Below, one piece after another: positions 36,756 to 46,477 of a DNA stretch of 64,000 nucleotides (position 1 is its first letter; each line of letters begins with the position of its first letter). A program made the position numbers and the translations under genes. The notes under the pieces are model-generated. The model saw only the letters and a program-made list of their open reading frames with translations, did no database searches and had not been told where the DNA came from. The DNA comes from Clostridium algidicarnis DSM 15099. Lineage in GTDB: Bacteria > Bacillota > Clostridia > Clostridiales > Clostridiaceae. The stretch spans positions 124,001 to 188,000 of the forward strand of contig NZ_PTIS01000001.1 of assembly GCF_002934235.1 (NCBI RefSeq), given 5' to 3'.

Positions 36756-36782
36756 TAAGGTTTTTGAAAAGGCTTACGATAA
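36756..36782 (+). promoter_or_regulatory. Sigma-D promoter of the intact flagellin gene
   Basis: TAAG (36756-36759), 15 bp, TACGATAA (36775-36782); one mismatch in -35. The leader then contains a hairpin GCATCTT (36795-36801) with AAGATGC (36817-36823), and the ribosome site GATGGAG carries an ATGGA motif of CsrA type. Confidence 0.82.
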
Positions 36783-36858
36783 TTAAGAAGTAATGCATCT
36801 TGAAAAAACATAGTTGAAGATGCTTAGATGATAATATAACAAAGATGGAGTTGATTAT

Positions 36859-37704
36859 ATGAGACTTAGTCATAATCTTATGTCTTTAAATGTTTATAGA
36901 AATTACACGAAAAATGTAGGCGCTCAAAGTAAATCTATGTCCAATGTATCTAGCGGAGATAAAATTGGAAAGGCTATGGATAATCCTGCTGGTATGGGTC
37001 AAAGAGAACAGATAAGAATGCAGCTTAGAGGACTTCAAATGTCTCAAAGAAATATGCAAGATGGTATAAGTATGCTTCAAACAGTAGAAAGTGGATTAGA
37101 TAACATAACTATGGCTTTAAATAGAGTAAGAGAGCTTACTATTAGCTGCGGAGGGGCAAAAATAGAAGATGATAGAGCTGTAATACAAAAAGAAATAGAA
37201 CAAATGTTAAAATCTATAGATGATATAGCTAATAACACAGAATTTAACGGGGTCAAGCTTTTAGCTAAAACAGGCACAGAACCTGATCATATAAAAATGG
37301 CTTCTGGTGCAAATGTAGGTGATACATTAGTTATACCTGCGAATAATTTAACTTCTGGAAATTTAACTAATAAGGAAGGCACATTATCCCTTAAAGACAT
37401 AAAGGTAAATGAAGGTAAAATAGATGAGGCATTAGGTATAATTGACGGATCTATAGATAAGGTTTTATCTATAAGAAGTAAGTATGGAGCTATTCAAAAT
37501 AGAATGGAATCCCTATATGATATTCAAGGGCAAAACTCTTTAGTTATGGAAGGTGCTGATAGTAATATCGGTGATGTGGATATTGCCGAGGAAATGATGC
37601 ATTTAGCAAAGCATAATCTTTTAGTGGAGGCTGGAAATGCCATGATGGTGCAAACTAATAGGATGCCTCAAGATGTGCTTAGGGTATTAGAAAGACTAAA
37701 ATAA
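36859..37704 (+). CDS. Flagellin, short divergent type
   Basis: A 281-aa complete flagellin with both terminal D0/D1 regions (MRLSHNLMSLNVYRNYTKN, GDKIGKAMDNPAGMGQREQIR; C-terminal IGDVDIAEEMMHLAKHNLLVEAGNAMMVQTN split over the last 50 residues) and a very short, ~35-residue central part. It differs markedly from the pseudogene, so it is a paralogue, not its replacement copy. Cys in TISCGG is unusual for flagellins. Probably the only functional filament protein in this window unless others exist elsewhere. Sigma-D promoter ~75 bp upstream; terminator at 37774. Confidence 0.93.
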   Translation: MRLSHNLMSLNVYRNYTKNVGAQSKSMSNVSSGDKIGKAMDNPAGMGQREQIRMQLRGLQMSQRNMQDGISMLQTVESGLDNITMALNRVRELTISCGGAKIEDDRAVIQKEIEQMLKSIDDIANNTEFNGVKLLAKTGTEPDHIKMASGANVGDTLVIPANNLTSGNLTNKEGTLSLKDIKVNEGKIDEALGIIDGSIDKVLSIRSKYGAIQNRMESLYDIQGQNSLVMEGADSNIGDVDIAEEMMHLAKHNLLVEAGNAMMVQTNRMPQDVLRVLERLK

Positions 37705-37705
37705 A

Positions 37706-37730
37706 TTACGGATGGTAGCCATGGGATAAA
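37706..37730 (+). repeat. 25-bp direct repeat, copy 2 (after intact flagellin)
   Basis: Begins 2 bp after the flagellin stop. 24/25 identical to 35233-35257, with C to G at the eighteenth base. The partner strand TTATCC of the leader module is absent here, so only the 3' fragment of the leader survives. Confidence 0.85.
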
Positions 37731-37773
37731 TGGAACTACAATGAAAATTATATATTTAGATGAATAAAAAAGT

Positions 37774-37812
37774 AAGATGTAAATAGGGTGAAATCCATTA
37801 CATCTTTTTTTT
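37774..37812 (+). terminator. Rho-independent terminator after flagellin
   Basis: AAGATGTAA (37774-37782) with TTACATCTT (37798-37806), then eight Ts. Confidence 0.85.
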
Positions 37813-38147
37813 ATATAATTTAAAATTTATTTGACTATCTTGTAAAAATTTGCTACATTATGTATAGCACTATTTTAAAAAACAATTATAATTACTATTT
37901 AGAGTGTAATAACTCACTATAGAATCAAATTATAATACAAACTTAATTTATATTATAATTTAAACAATAATATTGATAACAGAAATAAATAATATATTTT
38001 AAAATAAATATTAAGGAAGTTTGTGTTAAATATTATTTTTGAAATATAAATATAACTTTAAATTTTATTTATATATTATTCTATGTATAAGTTTGATATA
38101 ATATGTTGTATATTGTAAATAATAATGTTGGCTAGGAGTTGGGGTTT
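37813..38147. promoter_or_regulatory. Intergenic region with probable sigma-A promoter of the flgB operon
   Basis: 335 bp, very AT-rich, no gene. TTGACT (37831-37836), 17 bp, TACATT (37854-37859) is the best promoter. The -10 is embedded in an imperfect dyad TGCTACAT (37851) with ATGTATAGCA (37860-37869), a possible operator. A ~280-nt leader would follow. Low complexity A/T thereafter. Confidence 0.5.
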
Positions 38148-38552
38148 ATGAAAAGTTCTTTAATACCGGAAGAAAGATCTTATAATATGCTAAAAAAATC
38201 TTTAGACGCTTCTTCCATAAGGGGAAAGACCATAGCAAATAACATAGCAAATATAAATACTAAAGGTTATAAAAAATATCAAGTAAAATTTGAAGAAACA
38301 TTAAATGAAAGCTTTAATGAGTTTAAACTTAAGACAACACATGAAAAACACATAAATAATGGACGAAATTATGGAGACATTGAAGTAGTTCAAGATCAAA
38401 GCTCTAGCATGAGGGAAGATGGAAATAATGTAGATATTGAAAATGAAAAGGTTAATCAAGCAGCCAATACTTTAATGTATAATACATTAGTATCTCAAGC
38501 TAATAGTAAACTCTCTAACTTAAGATACGTTATAACAGGAGGGGGGAGATAA
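38148..38552 (+). CDS. flgB: Flagellar proximal rod protein FlgB
   Basis: A 134-aa rod protein with the N-terminal motif [25 protein letters not shown]. First gene of the ~23-kb basal-body operon. The frame opens at TTG 38139, but TAGGAG (38133-38138) fits ATG 38148, 9 nt on. Confidence 0.94.
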   Translation: MKSSLIPEERSYNMLKKSLDASSIRGKTIANNIANINTKGYKKYQVKFEETLNESFNEFKLKTTHEKHINNGRNYGDIEVVQDQSSSMREDGNNVDIENEKVNQAANTLMYNTLVSQANSKLSNLRYVITGGGR

Positions 38553-38554
38553 TT

Positions 38555-38983
38555 ATGAGTACTTTTGATTCCATGAGAATAAGTGCTAGTGGGCTTTCAG
38601 CTGAAAGACTTAGGATGGATACCATTGCATCTAATATTGCTAATGCTAAAACTACTAGAGGAGCAGATGGTAAACCTTACATAAGAAAGGTGGCTGTGTT
38701 TCAAAGTAATATTCAAAAAGAACTTAACAAAACAGATAATAAAGGTGAAAAGCTTATGGGGGTTAAAGCCGTAGGCATATCAGAAGACCAAAGTGACCTT
38801 AGAAAGGTTTATGAACCAAGCCACCCTGACGCAGATGAGCAGGGTTATGTAACCATGCCAAATGTTAATGTATTAAATGAAATGGCTGATGTTATAGCGG
38901 CGTCACGTTCATATGAAGCTAATGTAGATACTTTGAATGCTATGAAGAGTATGTACTCTAAAGCATTAGAAATTGGTAGATAG
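38555..38983 (+). CDS. flgC: Flagellar proximal rod protein FlgC
   Basis: A 142-aa rod protein: [25 protein letters not shown] at the N-terminus, [23 protein letters not shown] at the C-terminus. GGAGGGGGGAGAT ribosome site overlaps the flgB stop. Confidence 0.95.
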   Translation: MSTFDSMRISASGLSAERLRMDTIASNIANAKTTRGADGKPYIRKVAVFQSNIQKELNKTDNKGEKLMGVKAVGISEDQSDLRKVYEPSHPDADEQGYVTMPNVNVLNEMADVIAASRSYEANVDTLNAMKSMYSKALEIGR

Positions 38984-38993
38984 GGGGATTAAT

Positions 38994-39293
38994 ATGAAAG
39001 TTAATGGATTTGTGCCAGATAGTAGCATTTTTGATAATATGAAGATAAATAATAAGGAAAAGCAAGAAAAACAAGAAAACTTTTTAGATGTTTTAAAACA
39101 AGGTATGAATAGTGTTAATGATAAACAGGTTTTAGCAGATTCAAATATGGAAAGCCTTATAAAGGGTGAACAAATGGATGTACATAAGGTAATGTTAGCA
39201 ACAGAAGAGGCCAAGCTATCTTTGCAGATGGCAGTACAAGTTAGAAATAAGCTTGTAGAAGCTTATCAAGAAATAAATAGGATGCAGTTATAA
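38994..39293 (+). CDS. fliE: Hook-basal body protein FliE
   Basis: A 99-aa FliE that joins the MS ring (FliF) to the rod. C-terminal helices MDVHKVMLATEEAKLSLQMAVQVRNKLVEAYQEINRMQL (over residues 60-99) are typical. The frame extends back to 38973, overlapping flgC; AGGGGGAT supports ATG 38994. Confidence 0.92.
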   Translation: MKVNGFVPDSSIFDNMKINNKEKQEKQENFLDVLKQGMNSVNDKQVLADSNMESLIKGEQMDVHKVMLATEEAKLSLQMAVQVRNKLVEAYQEINRMQL

Positions 39294-39313
39294 GCTAGTG
39301 AGGAGTGCGGGTA

Positions 39314-40870
39314 ATGGAGAAGCTTAAGGAAGGCTTAAGGAATATGCGAGATAAGCTTAAAAGCATGAAGCTTGGTACGAAAATTGCTTTAGGGATATCT
39401 TTGATAGCTTTTATTATTGCTATTATATTTTTAAGTACATATATGAAATCTAATAAATATGGGGTTTTATTTTCAAATTTAGATCCAGCTGATGCAAAAG
39501 TAGTAACTGAAAAGATTAAAGAGAAAAAGGTTAAGGTAGAAGTTAGGGGAAATTCTATTTATGTACCAAAAGAAATGGTGGATGAACTTAGACTAGAGCT
39601 TGCTACAGAAATTTCAAATGGTAGTAAAGGATATGAACTTCTAGATGATGGAAATTCATTTGGTATGACAGATGAAGAATTTTCAGTTAAAAAGCAAAGA
39701 ATGTTACAAGGAGAAATAGAAAAAACTATAAAAAGTTTTCCACAGGTTAAAAATGCAAGGGTGCATTTAACCCCTGCTAAAGACTCTGTTTTTGTAAAGG
39801 ATGCAAAGCCTGGAAAGTCATCGGTTTATTTAGAACTTAATCAAGGCGAAAAGATTGACGAAGAACAGGTAAAGTCTATAGTAGCATTAATTTCAGGAGC
39901 AGCTCAAAACATTCCTAAAGAGAGTGTTGAGGTTATAGATGATAAAATGAATCTATTATCTAAGGATATATATGATGATAACGCTATGTCTATAGCAGCT
40001 TTAGATAAACATAAACAAGCAGAAATAGATTATGAAACAAAGCTTGAAAATTCAGTTTTAGATATGTTAGAAACAGTTATTGGAAGGGATAGGGTTAAAG
40101 TGAAAGTTAACTCAGATCTTGATTTCGATGCTGTAGAGGAAAACAAAATAGTAATAGATCCTGAAAAGGTTCCAGTAAGTGAATCTTCATTAAAGGAAAC
40201 AAGTAATGGTGGCGAAGAGCGAGTAGCTCAAAGCCCAGTTGATAATAATATGAATAATACTATTGCAAATAATAATGGTAATGTTTCAACTACCAAAGAA
40301 GAATTGAATACAAACTATGAACTAGGAAAAACAGAAAGGAAAGTTATAGCAGCACCAGGAGAGGTGAAAAGATTAACAGCTTCTGTTGTTGTTGATGGAA
40401 ACTTGGATGAAAGAATGGAAGAAAGCATCAAATCTTTAGTTTCTAATGCGATTGGTTATAAGGCTGATAGAGGAGATGAGGTAAGTGTTGTAGGAATGAC
40501 CTTTGATCCTACATTAAAAGATAATGCAAAAAAAGAAATAGAAGATATGCAAAAGCAAGCTGAAGCAGAAAACAAGAGAAAGCTTTATAGAAACATAGGT
40601 ATTGCTTTAGTTTCACTTTTAGCAATTATAATAGTTTTAGTTATACTTAGAAAAAGAAAAGAAGAAGATATAGAAGACGAGTTAGAAGGGTTAGATGTGA
40701 TTATTGGGGATAATATAGAACCTAAAGAAAAAGTAGAATTTGCACCTATAGAATTTGAATCTAACAGTGAAAGTAATCATATAGAAAAAGAAATTAAAAA
40801 ATATGCCAGTGAAAAACCAGATCAAGTTATTGATATAGTTAAGTCCTGGATTTCAGAGGATGAGAGGTGA
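39314..40870 (+). CDS. fliF: MS-ring protein FliF
   Basis: A 518-aa inner-membrane ring protein, with transmembrane helices near residues 25-45 (IALGISLIAFIIAIIFLS) and 430-450 (IGIALVSLLAIIIVLVIL). Ring-building motifs between (YGVLFSNLDPADAKVV, ARVHLTPAKDSVF). The C-terminal cytoplasmic tail binds FliG. The frame opens at GTG 39305; GAGGAG (39299-39304) fits ATG 39314. Confidence 0.95.
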   Translation: MEKLKEGLRNMRDKLKSMKLGTKIALGISLIAFIIAIIFLSTYMKSNKYGVLFSNLDPADAKVVTEKIKEKKVKVEVRGNSIYVPKEMVDELRLELATEISNGSKGYELLDDGNSFGMTDEEFSVKKQRMLQGEIEKTIKSFPQVKNARVHLTPAKDSVFVKDAKPGKSSVYLELNQGEKIDEEQVKSIVALISGAAQNIPKESVEVIDDKMNLLSKDIYDDNAMSIAALDKHKQAEIDYETKLENSVLDMLETVIGRDRVKVKVNSDLDFDAVEENKIVIDPEKVPVSESSLKETSNGGEERVAQSPVDNNMNNTIANNNGNVSTTKEELNTNYELGKTERKVIAAPGEVKRLTASVVVDGNLDERMEESIKSLVSNAIGYKADRGDEVSVVGMTFDPTLKDNAKKEIEDMQKQAEAENKRKLYRNIGIALVSLLAIIIVLVILRKRKEEDIEDELEGLDVIIGDNIEPKEKVEFAPIEFESNSESNHIEKEIKKYASEKPDQVIDIVKSWISEDER

Positions 40871-40875
40871 TATGA

Positions 40876-41892
40876 GTGCCAAAGGATAATGACAAACTTA
40901 CAGGTGTGCAAAAGGCGGCTATACTTTTTATTACTCTAGGGCCCGAGGCTTCAGCTGGTATAATAAAGAGACTTCCAGAGGCGGAAATACAAAAGATAAC
41001 CTATGAAATAGCAAATATAACCACAGTAAAACAAACCCAAAGACAGGATATACTTCAAGAATTTATAGAGATGAATAAGGCAAGAGATTATCTTTTAGAA
41101 GGTGGTATGGAATATGCAAGAAACCTTTTAGGAAGAGCACTTGGACCACAAAGAGCTAAGGAAATATTAGATAAGGTAACAGAAGCTACACAACAATATA
41201 GACCCTTTTCTATTGCAAGAAAGGCAGATGCTCACCAATTAATGAGTGTAATATCAAATGAGCATCCACAAACTATTGCTTTAATACTTTGTTACCTTCA
41301 ATCAGATAAGGCAGGACAGCTTTTATCTTCATTACCAGAAGATATTCAAGCTGAGGTAGCCTATAGAGTTGCAACTATGAGTAATACTTCACCAATGGTC
41401 ATAAAGGAGATAGAAAAGGTGCTTGATAGCAAGCTGTCTTCTGTAGTGAGGTCTGATATGACAATAATAGGAGGAGTACCAACACTTGTAGATATACTTA
41501 ACCAGGTTGATAGAACTACAGAAAAGAATATTACAGAAAACTTAGAGAGAGAAGATCCAGAACTTGCAGAAAAGGTGAAGGAATCTATGTTTATATTCGA
41601 AGATATTATATCCCTTGGAGATGTATCTATACAAAGAATTTTAAGAGAAGTGGAAGTAAAAGATTTAGCTTTAGCTCTTAAGGGATGCTCTGAAGAAGTA
41701 TCAGAAGCTATATTTAAGAATCAATCTAAAAGAGCAGCAGCTTCACTTAAAGAAGACATGGAATTCCTTGGACCTGTAAGACTTATGGATGTTGAAAAGT
41801 CTCAGCAAAAAATTGTTGCTGTAATAAGAAGACTAGATGAATCCGGTGAAATAGTTATAGCAAGAGGTGGAGAAGATGCCATCGTTTTATAA
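40876..41892 (+). CDS. fliG: Flagellar motor switch protein FliG
   Basis: A 338-aa armadillo-fold rotor protein: N-terminal FliF-binding domain, middle EHPQTIALIL motif, C-terminal torque helix (VSEAIFKNQSKRAAASLKEDMEFLGPVRLMDVE, over residues ~270-305). GTG start after GAGAGGTGA. Confidence 0.95.
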   Translation: MPKDNDKLTGVQKAAILFITLGPEASAGIIKRLPEAEIQKITYEIANITTVKQTQRQDILQEFIEMNKARDYLLEGGMEYARNLLGRALGPQRAKEILDKVTEATQQYRPFSIARKADAHQLMSVISNEHPQTIALILCYLQSDKAGQLLSSLPEDIQAEVAYRVATMSNTSPMVIKEIEKVLDSKLSSVVRSDMTIIGGVPTLVDILNQVDRTTEKNITENLEREDPELAEKVKESMFIFEDIISLGDVSIQRILREVEVKDLALALKGCSEEVSEAIFKNQSKRAAASLKEDMEFLGPVRLMDVEKSQQKIVAVIRRLDESGEIVIARGGEDAIVL

Positions 41893-42616
41893 GGTTATTA
41901 AAGGGAAAGAAGTAAAAGATACAGGGGAAAAATTAATAGATACTGTACATGATATAGGGAATAATGAAAAACAAATATCAGAGGGCTTTGATGATAATAA
42001 TTTATATAGTTATGAGATTATTGGCAAGTCTATTATGGAAAAAGCAAAAAAACAAAGAGAAAAAATACTTGAGAGTGCTTATGAAGATGCTATTATTATA
42101 GAAAAAGATGCCTATGAAAAAGCCTATAAGGAAGGCTACGAAAAGGGATATGCTGACTCTTATGAAGCACATATAGAAAAGGCTTTAAAGGAGGCAGATT
42201 CTATATTAGAGGAAAGTAGATATAAAGCAAGTGAAACAGCTAAAAGTGCTAGAGATAACTTTGAAAGCTATCTTAAGGAAAAAAAGGATGAGATTTTAAA
42301 TTTATCCTATGAAATAGCCAAAACTATATTGAAAAAAGAGATAATTAAAGAAGATGGTTTAGATGATATTATATTAAAGATTTTAAAAGAACATAGGGAT
42401 AATAAATCTTTTATAATAAGGTGTGAAGAAGGATACGTAGACCATATAAGAGAAAATATAGTGAAGTGGAAAGATGAATCTGCTTTTAAAGGGGATATAT
42501 TTGTAATAAAAGACGATTCTCTAGGTGAAGGTAATGCAGTTATAGAAAAAGATAATGGTAGTATTACAGTAGGAATAGATATTGGTCTTGAAAATATCAA
42601 AAAAAGTCTTTATTAA
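41876..42616 (+). CDS. fliH: Flagellar export ATPase regulator FliH
   Basis: A 246-aa FliH. Middle coiled coil with YEKAYKEGYEKGYADSYE (GxxxG-type heptads) and a C-terminal FliI-binding domain. It forms the peripheral stalk of the export ATPase. AGAGGTGGAG overlaps fliG and supports ATG 41876; fliG and fliH overlap by 17 bp. Confidence 0.88.
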   Translation: MPSFYKVIKGKEVKDTGEKLIDTVHDIGNNEKQISEGFDDNNLYSYEIIGKSIMEKAKKQREKILESAYEDAIIIEKDAYEKAYKEGYEKGYADSYEAHIEKALKEADSILEESRYKASETAKSARDNFESYLKEKKDEILNLSYEIAKTILKKEIIKEDGLDDIILKILKEHRDNKSFIIRCEEGYVDHIRENIVKWKDESAFKGDIFVIKDDSLGEGNAVIEKDNGSITVGIDIGLENIKKSLY

Positions 42617-42637
42617 CTTTTAAAATAAGGGGATAAT

Positions 42638-43945
42638 ATGCTTGAAATAGATTTTGATAAAATAAAAAATAGAGTTAAAAATTGTGATACCTTTTATTCA
42701 GAAGGAAGAGTAAAAAAAGTTATAGGACTTACTATAGAAGTACAAGGTATAAAGGCTTTTGTTGGAGAACTTTGTACTATATATAATGAAAGAAATACAG
42801 CTATCTCCTGCGAGGCTGTGGGATTTAAAGATAATAATGTTATCCTTATGCCTTTAGGAGAACTTATAGGTATTTCACCAGGTTGTAAGGTGGTTCCAGA
42901 AGGAAGACCTCTTAGTGTTAATTGTAGTAATGATTTATTTGGAAAAGTGCTAGATGGACTTGGAAGGCCTTTAGATGGTGAAGAAATAATAAGAGGTGAA
43001 CAATACGAATTAGATAAAGAACCACCAGACCCTTTAAAGAGAAGAAGGATAAAAGATGTATTACCTACAGGGGTAAGAGCGATAGACGGTTTTTTGACCT
43101 GCGGTGAAGGACAAAGAATAGGTATATTTGCAGGATCAGGGGTTGGTAAAAGTACAACACTTGGAATGATAGCTAAGTATGCAAAGGCTGATGTAAATGT
43201 TATTGCACTTATAGGTGAAAGAGGTAGAGAAGTTTTAGACTTTATAGAAAAAGACTTAGGTGAAGAAGGAATGAAAAAGTCCATAATAATTTGTGCAACC
43301 TCTGATAAGCCAGCTCTTGTTAGAATTAAAGGAGCCTTTACAGCAACAGCTATTGCAGAATACTTTAGAGACCAAGGTAAAAAGGTTATTCTTATGATGG
43401 ATTCTGTTACTAGATTTGCTATGGCTCAAAGAGAAGTAGGACTTGCTATTGGTGAGCCCCCGGCAACAAAAGGATATACACCATCGGTATTTGCCATGTT
43501 ACCAAGGCTTATGGAAAGGTCAGGAATGTCAGACAAAGGATCTATAACTGCCTTTTATACTGTTTTAGTTGATGGGGATGACTTTAATGAGCCTATAGCC
43601 GATGCTGTTAGAGGAATATTAGATGGACATATAGTTTTATCTAGATCTTTAGCCCACAAAAACCATTATCCAGCTATTGATATATTAAATAGTATAAGTA
43701 GACTTATGCCAGAAGTTGCATCAAAGGAGCATAAAAAGCTAGCTTCCTTTGCAAGAGATCTTTTAGCTACATATAAAGATTCAGAGGATCTTATAAGTAT
43801 AGGAGCCTATGTTAAAGGTAGCAATAAAAAGGTTGATACTGCTATAAAATATAATGAAGCATTAAATGCATATCTTATGCAAGGAATAAATGAGCAGGTG
43901 GAATTTGATTATAGTATTGAAAGGTTACTTAGCATGTTTAATTAG
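42638..43945 (+). CDS. fliI: Flagellar export ATPase FliI
   Basis: A 435-aa F1-beta-like hexameric ATPase. Walker A AGSGVGKST (Lys171), Walker B VILMMDSVTR, catalytic Glu in GERGREV, and a C-terminal helical domain (YLMQGINEQV). It detaches chaperone-substrate complexes at the export gate. GGGGATAAT site. Confidence 0.97.
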   Translation: MLEIDFDKIKNRVKNCDTFYSEGRVKKVIGLTIEVQGIKAFVGELCTIYNERNTAISCEAVGFKDNNVILMPLGELIGISPGCKVVPEGRPLSVNCSNDLFGKVLDGLGRPLDGEEIIRGEQYELDKEPPDPLKRRRIKDVLPTGVRAIDGFLTCGEGQRIGIFAGSGVGKSTTLGMIAKYAKADVNVIALIGERGREVLDFIEKDLGEEGMKKSIIICATSDKPALVRIKGAFTATAIAEYFRDQGKKVILMMDSVTRFAMAQREVGLAIGEPPATKGYTPSVFAMLPRLMERSGMSDKGSITAFYTVLVDGDDFNEPIADAVRGILDGHIVLSRSLAHKNHYPAIDILNSISRLMPEVASKEHKKLASFARDLLATYKDSEDLISIGAYVKGSNKKVDTAIKYNEALNAYLMQGINEQVEFDYSIERLLSMFN

Positions 43946-43986
43946 ATGAAGGCTTTAAAATGCAACAATAGAGAGGAGATTAAGCA

Positions 43987-44424
43987 TTGGCATTATTTAA
44001 CTTTAGACTTCAAAAACTTTTAGATATACGGACAGAAAAAGAAGAAGAAAGCAAACGGAATTTCAAAGAAGCACAGGGTCAAAAGGATAAGGTAGAAAAT
44101 TCTCTAAATAATATGAAACAAAATTATAGTAGATATAATTCTGTAACTGTTAAGGAAGATGTTGTACAACAAAAGATAAGAAGAAATTATCTTTATGCAT
44201 TAAATACATCTATAGATGAGAAAACTATTGAGCTTAATAAAAAGATAATTGTACTAGACAAAAAACGAGAAGAGCTAAAAGAAAAACAGATAGATAGAAA
44301 GACTGTAGAAATATTAAAAGATAAAAAGAAAACAGAGTTTTTAGATATAGAAAAACATGTAGAACAAGTACAAAATGATGAGTTTGCCTTATATGGGTAT
44401 ATGAGAAATCGTGAAGGGAGGTGA
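43987..44424 (+). CDS. fliJ: Flagellar export protein FliJ
   Basis: A 145-aa antiparallel coiled coil, the central-stalk subunit of the export ATPase. Starts FNFRLQKLLDIRTEKEEESKR, a typical FliJ opening. TTG start 43987 after AGAGGAGA. Stop overlaps the next ribosome site. Confidence 0.9.
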   Translation: MALFNFRLQKLLDIRTEKEEESKRNFKEAQGQKDKVENSLNNMKQNYSRYNSVTVKEDVVQQKIRRNYLYALNTSIDEKTIELNKKIIVLDKKREELKEKQIDRKTVEILKDKKKTEFLDIEKHVEQVQNDEFALYGYMRNREGR

Positions 44425-44429
44425 GATAT

Positions 44430-45782
44430 ATGATGCAAGGAATAAGGCCTAGTAATACTTATGATTATGCTAAAACTAATTACCCTAAGCCTAAAAATTT
44501 AGAAGACAAATCTTTTACAGAAAATCTTGCTTTATTATCTAAAGATAATAAAAAAGAATCTACAAATGCGTTAAAAGATAAAGCAGGTAGTGATTCCACA
44601 AATATAATAAAAAAGGATAATTATCCCCCAAAAGAAGACATATGTGATTTAGAAGAAGCTGAAACTTATGAAGAAACTAAAGGTTCAATGGATAAATCAC
44701 CATTCTTTATGGGGCTTTTTGCATTGCTAAAAGATAATGATTTAGATTTGACTAAAATTGTTGAAGAGGAGCCGGAAATTAAGGAGAGCTTAGATAAAAT
44801 AATATTTAATTTTAATGAAGGTGACTCAAAAGATATAAATCCCTCATTAAATGATATTGAAAGCTTATTAAATGAAATGCTAGGGGAAGAATTAGAACCT
44901 TTAAAGGGCCAGGAATTAGAGGCTTTGAAAAGTGAGGTAAATAACTTAAAAGTTAATGATGAGGTAAATATTATTAATATTGAAAAGGAACCTAAGGAAA
45001 ATAGCAATATTAAGGATATAATAAATAAAATATATGATCTTTCATTAAATAGAAAGTCTCATGAGACAGAAGCTTTAGAATCAAACCTAGAGGGAGAATC
45101 TGAAAATAAACAAACTACTTTATCCTTAAAAACAAATAAAGTAGAAACGTCACTAGATTCAGATAATAAAAGTCCTTTTTTAACTAGTGGCAATGAAGAA
45201 GATAAAGAGTTAAACCTGTTAAAGAGTTTAATAGGAGAAAAGAAGGTTGAAAAAGACTTTACTAAAACCTTTATGATAAATAAAAGTCTTATGAATAATG
45301 GAGAAATATTAGAAGCTAATGGAACTGAAAATATAGTAGCTACAAAGGAAACCATGGTTTCTGATGTGATTAAATCTGTAAGATTTATGGAGATAAACAA
45401 TGTAAAAGAACTTACAGTTAAAATTAATCCAAAGGAACTTGGACAAGTTATTATAACGCTAGTACAAGAATCAGATGGTATGAAGGCTAAAATAATGGCT
45501 AGTAGCAAAGAAACTTATAGCTTATTAAATTCTAATTTAAAGGATCTTAAAAACGGCATGCTTGAAATGAATTTAAAAGTAAATGAAATTCAAGTAGGTA
45601 TTTCTACAGAAGATTTTATGTCTTATTCAAATTTACCACAGGGCTTTTTTGAAAGTGAATTTGAGAAACGACAATCTAATAATGGTGGAAAGCCTAAAAA
45701 TGTAACTAAGGCTGAAGACGCAATGATAAAGGACAATGATAAAGAAATTATAGAGAATGGTAAGATTAATATGTTAGCTTAA
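44430..45782 (+). CDS. fliK: Hook-length control protein FliK
   Basis: About 450 aa, low-complexity acidic N-terminal ruler region and a conserved C-terminal Flg_hook domain (residues ~300-400: MEINNVKELTVKINPKELG, VIITLVQESDGMKAKI, LLNSNLKDLKNGMLEMNL). Measures hook length and switches export specificity through FlhB. The frame opens at GTG 44421, but AAGGGAGGTGA (44415-44424) favours ATG 44430 or 44433. Confidence 0.87.
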   Translation: MMQGIRPSNTYDYAKTNYPKPKNLEDKSFTENLALLSKDNKKESTNALKDKAGSDSTNIIKKDNYPPKEDICDLEEAETYEETKGSMDKSPFFMGLFALLKDNDLDLTKIVEEEPEIKESLDKIIFNFNEGDSKDINPSLNDIESLLNEMLGEELEPLKGQELEALKSEVNNLKVNDEVNIINIEKEPKENSNIKDIINKIYDLSLNRKSHETEALESNLEGESENKQTTLSLKTNKVETSLDSDNKSPFLTSGNEEDKELNLLKSLIGEKKVEKDFTKTFMINKSLMNNGEILEANGTENIVATKETMVSDVIKSVRFMEINNVKELTVKINPKELGQVIITLVQESDGMKAKIMASSKETYSLLNSNLKDLKNGMLEMNLKVNEIQVGISTEDFMSYSNLPQGFFESEFEKRQSNNGGKPKNVTKAEDAMIKDNDKEIIENGKINMLA

Positions 45783-45804
45783 ATGATTTTAAAGGAGGAG
45801 TTAA

Positions 45805-46476
45805 ATGTCAGGAATAAATAGGCCTACTGAATTTAATTTAAAAGATGGTGTAGTTACTGATAATTATACGGATAGAAGGACAAAGATAGTTAAAAATGGG
45901 GGAGGACTTGATAAAAATTCATTTTTAAAGATATTAGCGGCACAGCTATCAAATCAAGACCCATCTAATACAGGCGATACTACAGCATATATAGCTCAAA
46001 TGGCTCAATTTGCATCATTAGAACAAATGGCCAACTTAAATAACACTACATCTAGTATGGCAGCGAGTTCGCTTATTGGTAAGGGTGTAACCTTAAATTA
46101 TGCTGATGATGATGGAAAGCCTTATACCGGAATAGTAAGAGGTACAGAAAACAGACGTGGAGAAACAATTTTAGGTGTAGAAGTTAGAAAAGGTGATAAA
46201 ACCGAAATCTTAGAATTTGCAATTGGAGATGTTATGTCCATACTAGATGTACCAAATCTTGATGTAGAAAATATAAATTCAAATACATCATTATTATATG
46301 CTTCTTCCCTTATTGGAAAAAAGGTGGAGCTTACAGGTGAGACAGAAGATGAAAAGATAAATGGAATAGTTACTTCAGTGTTTAGGGAAAAAGGACTTAT
46401 TAATGTTACTGTAAGGCTTGAAGATGGCGAAATAAAAAAATATTCTTATACTAAGATAAATAAGATATCGGAGTAA
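45805..46476 (+). CDS. flgD: Hook-capping protein FlgD
   Basis: A 223-aa hook scaffold: NSFLKILAAQLSNQDPSNTGDTTAYIAQMAQFASLEQM is the FlgD hallmark (near residues 35-75), followed by a beta domain. Required to polymerise FlgE, encoded 0.5 kb downstream. AAAGGAGGAG site. Confidence 0.93.
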   Translation: MSGINRPTEFNLKDGVVTDNYTDRRTKIVKNGGGLDKNSFLKILAAQLSNQDPSNTGDTTAYIAQMAQFASLEQMANLNNTTSSMAASSLIGKGVTLNYADDDGKPYTGIVRGTENRRGETILGVEVRKGDKTEILEFAIGDVMSILDVPNLDVENINSNTSLLYASSLIGKKVELTGETEDEKINGIVTSVFREKGLINVTVRLEDGEIKKYSYTKINKISE

Positions 46477-46477
46477 A

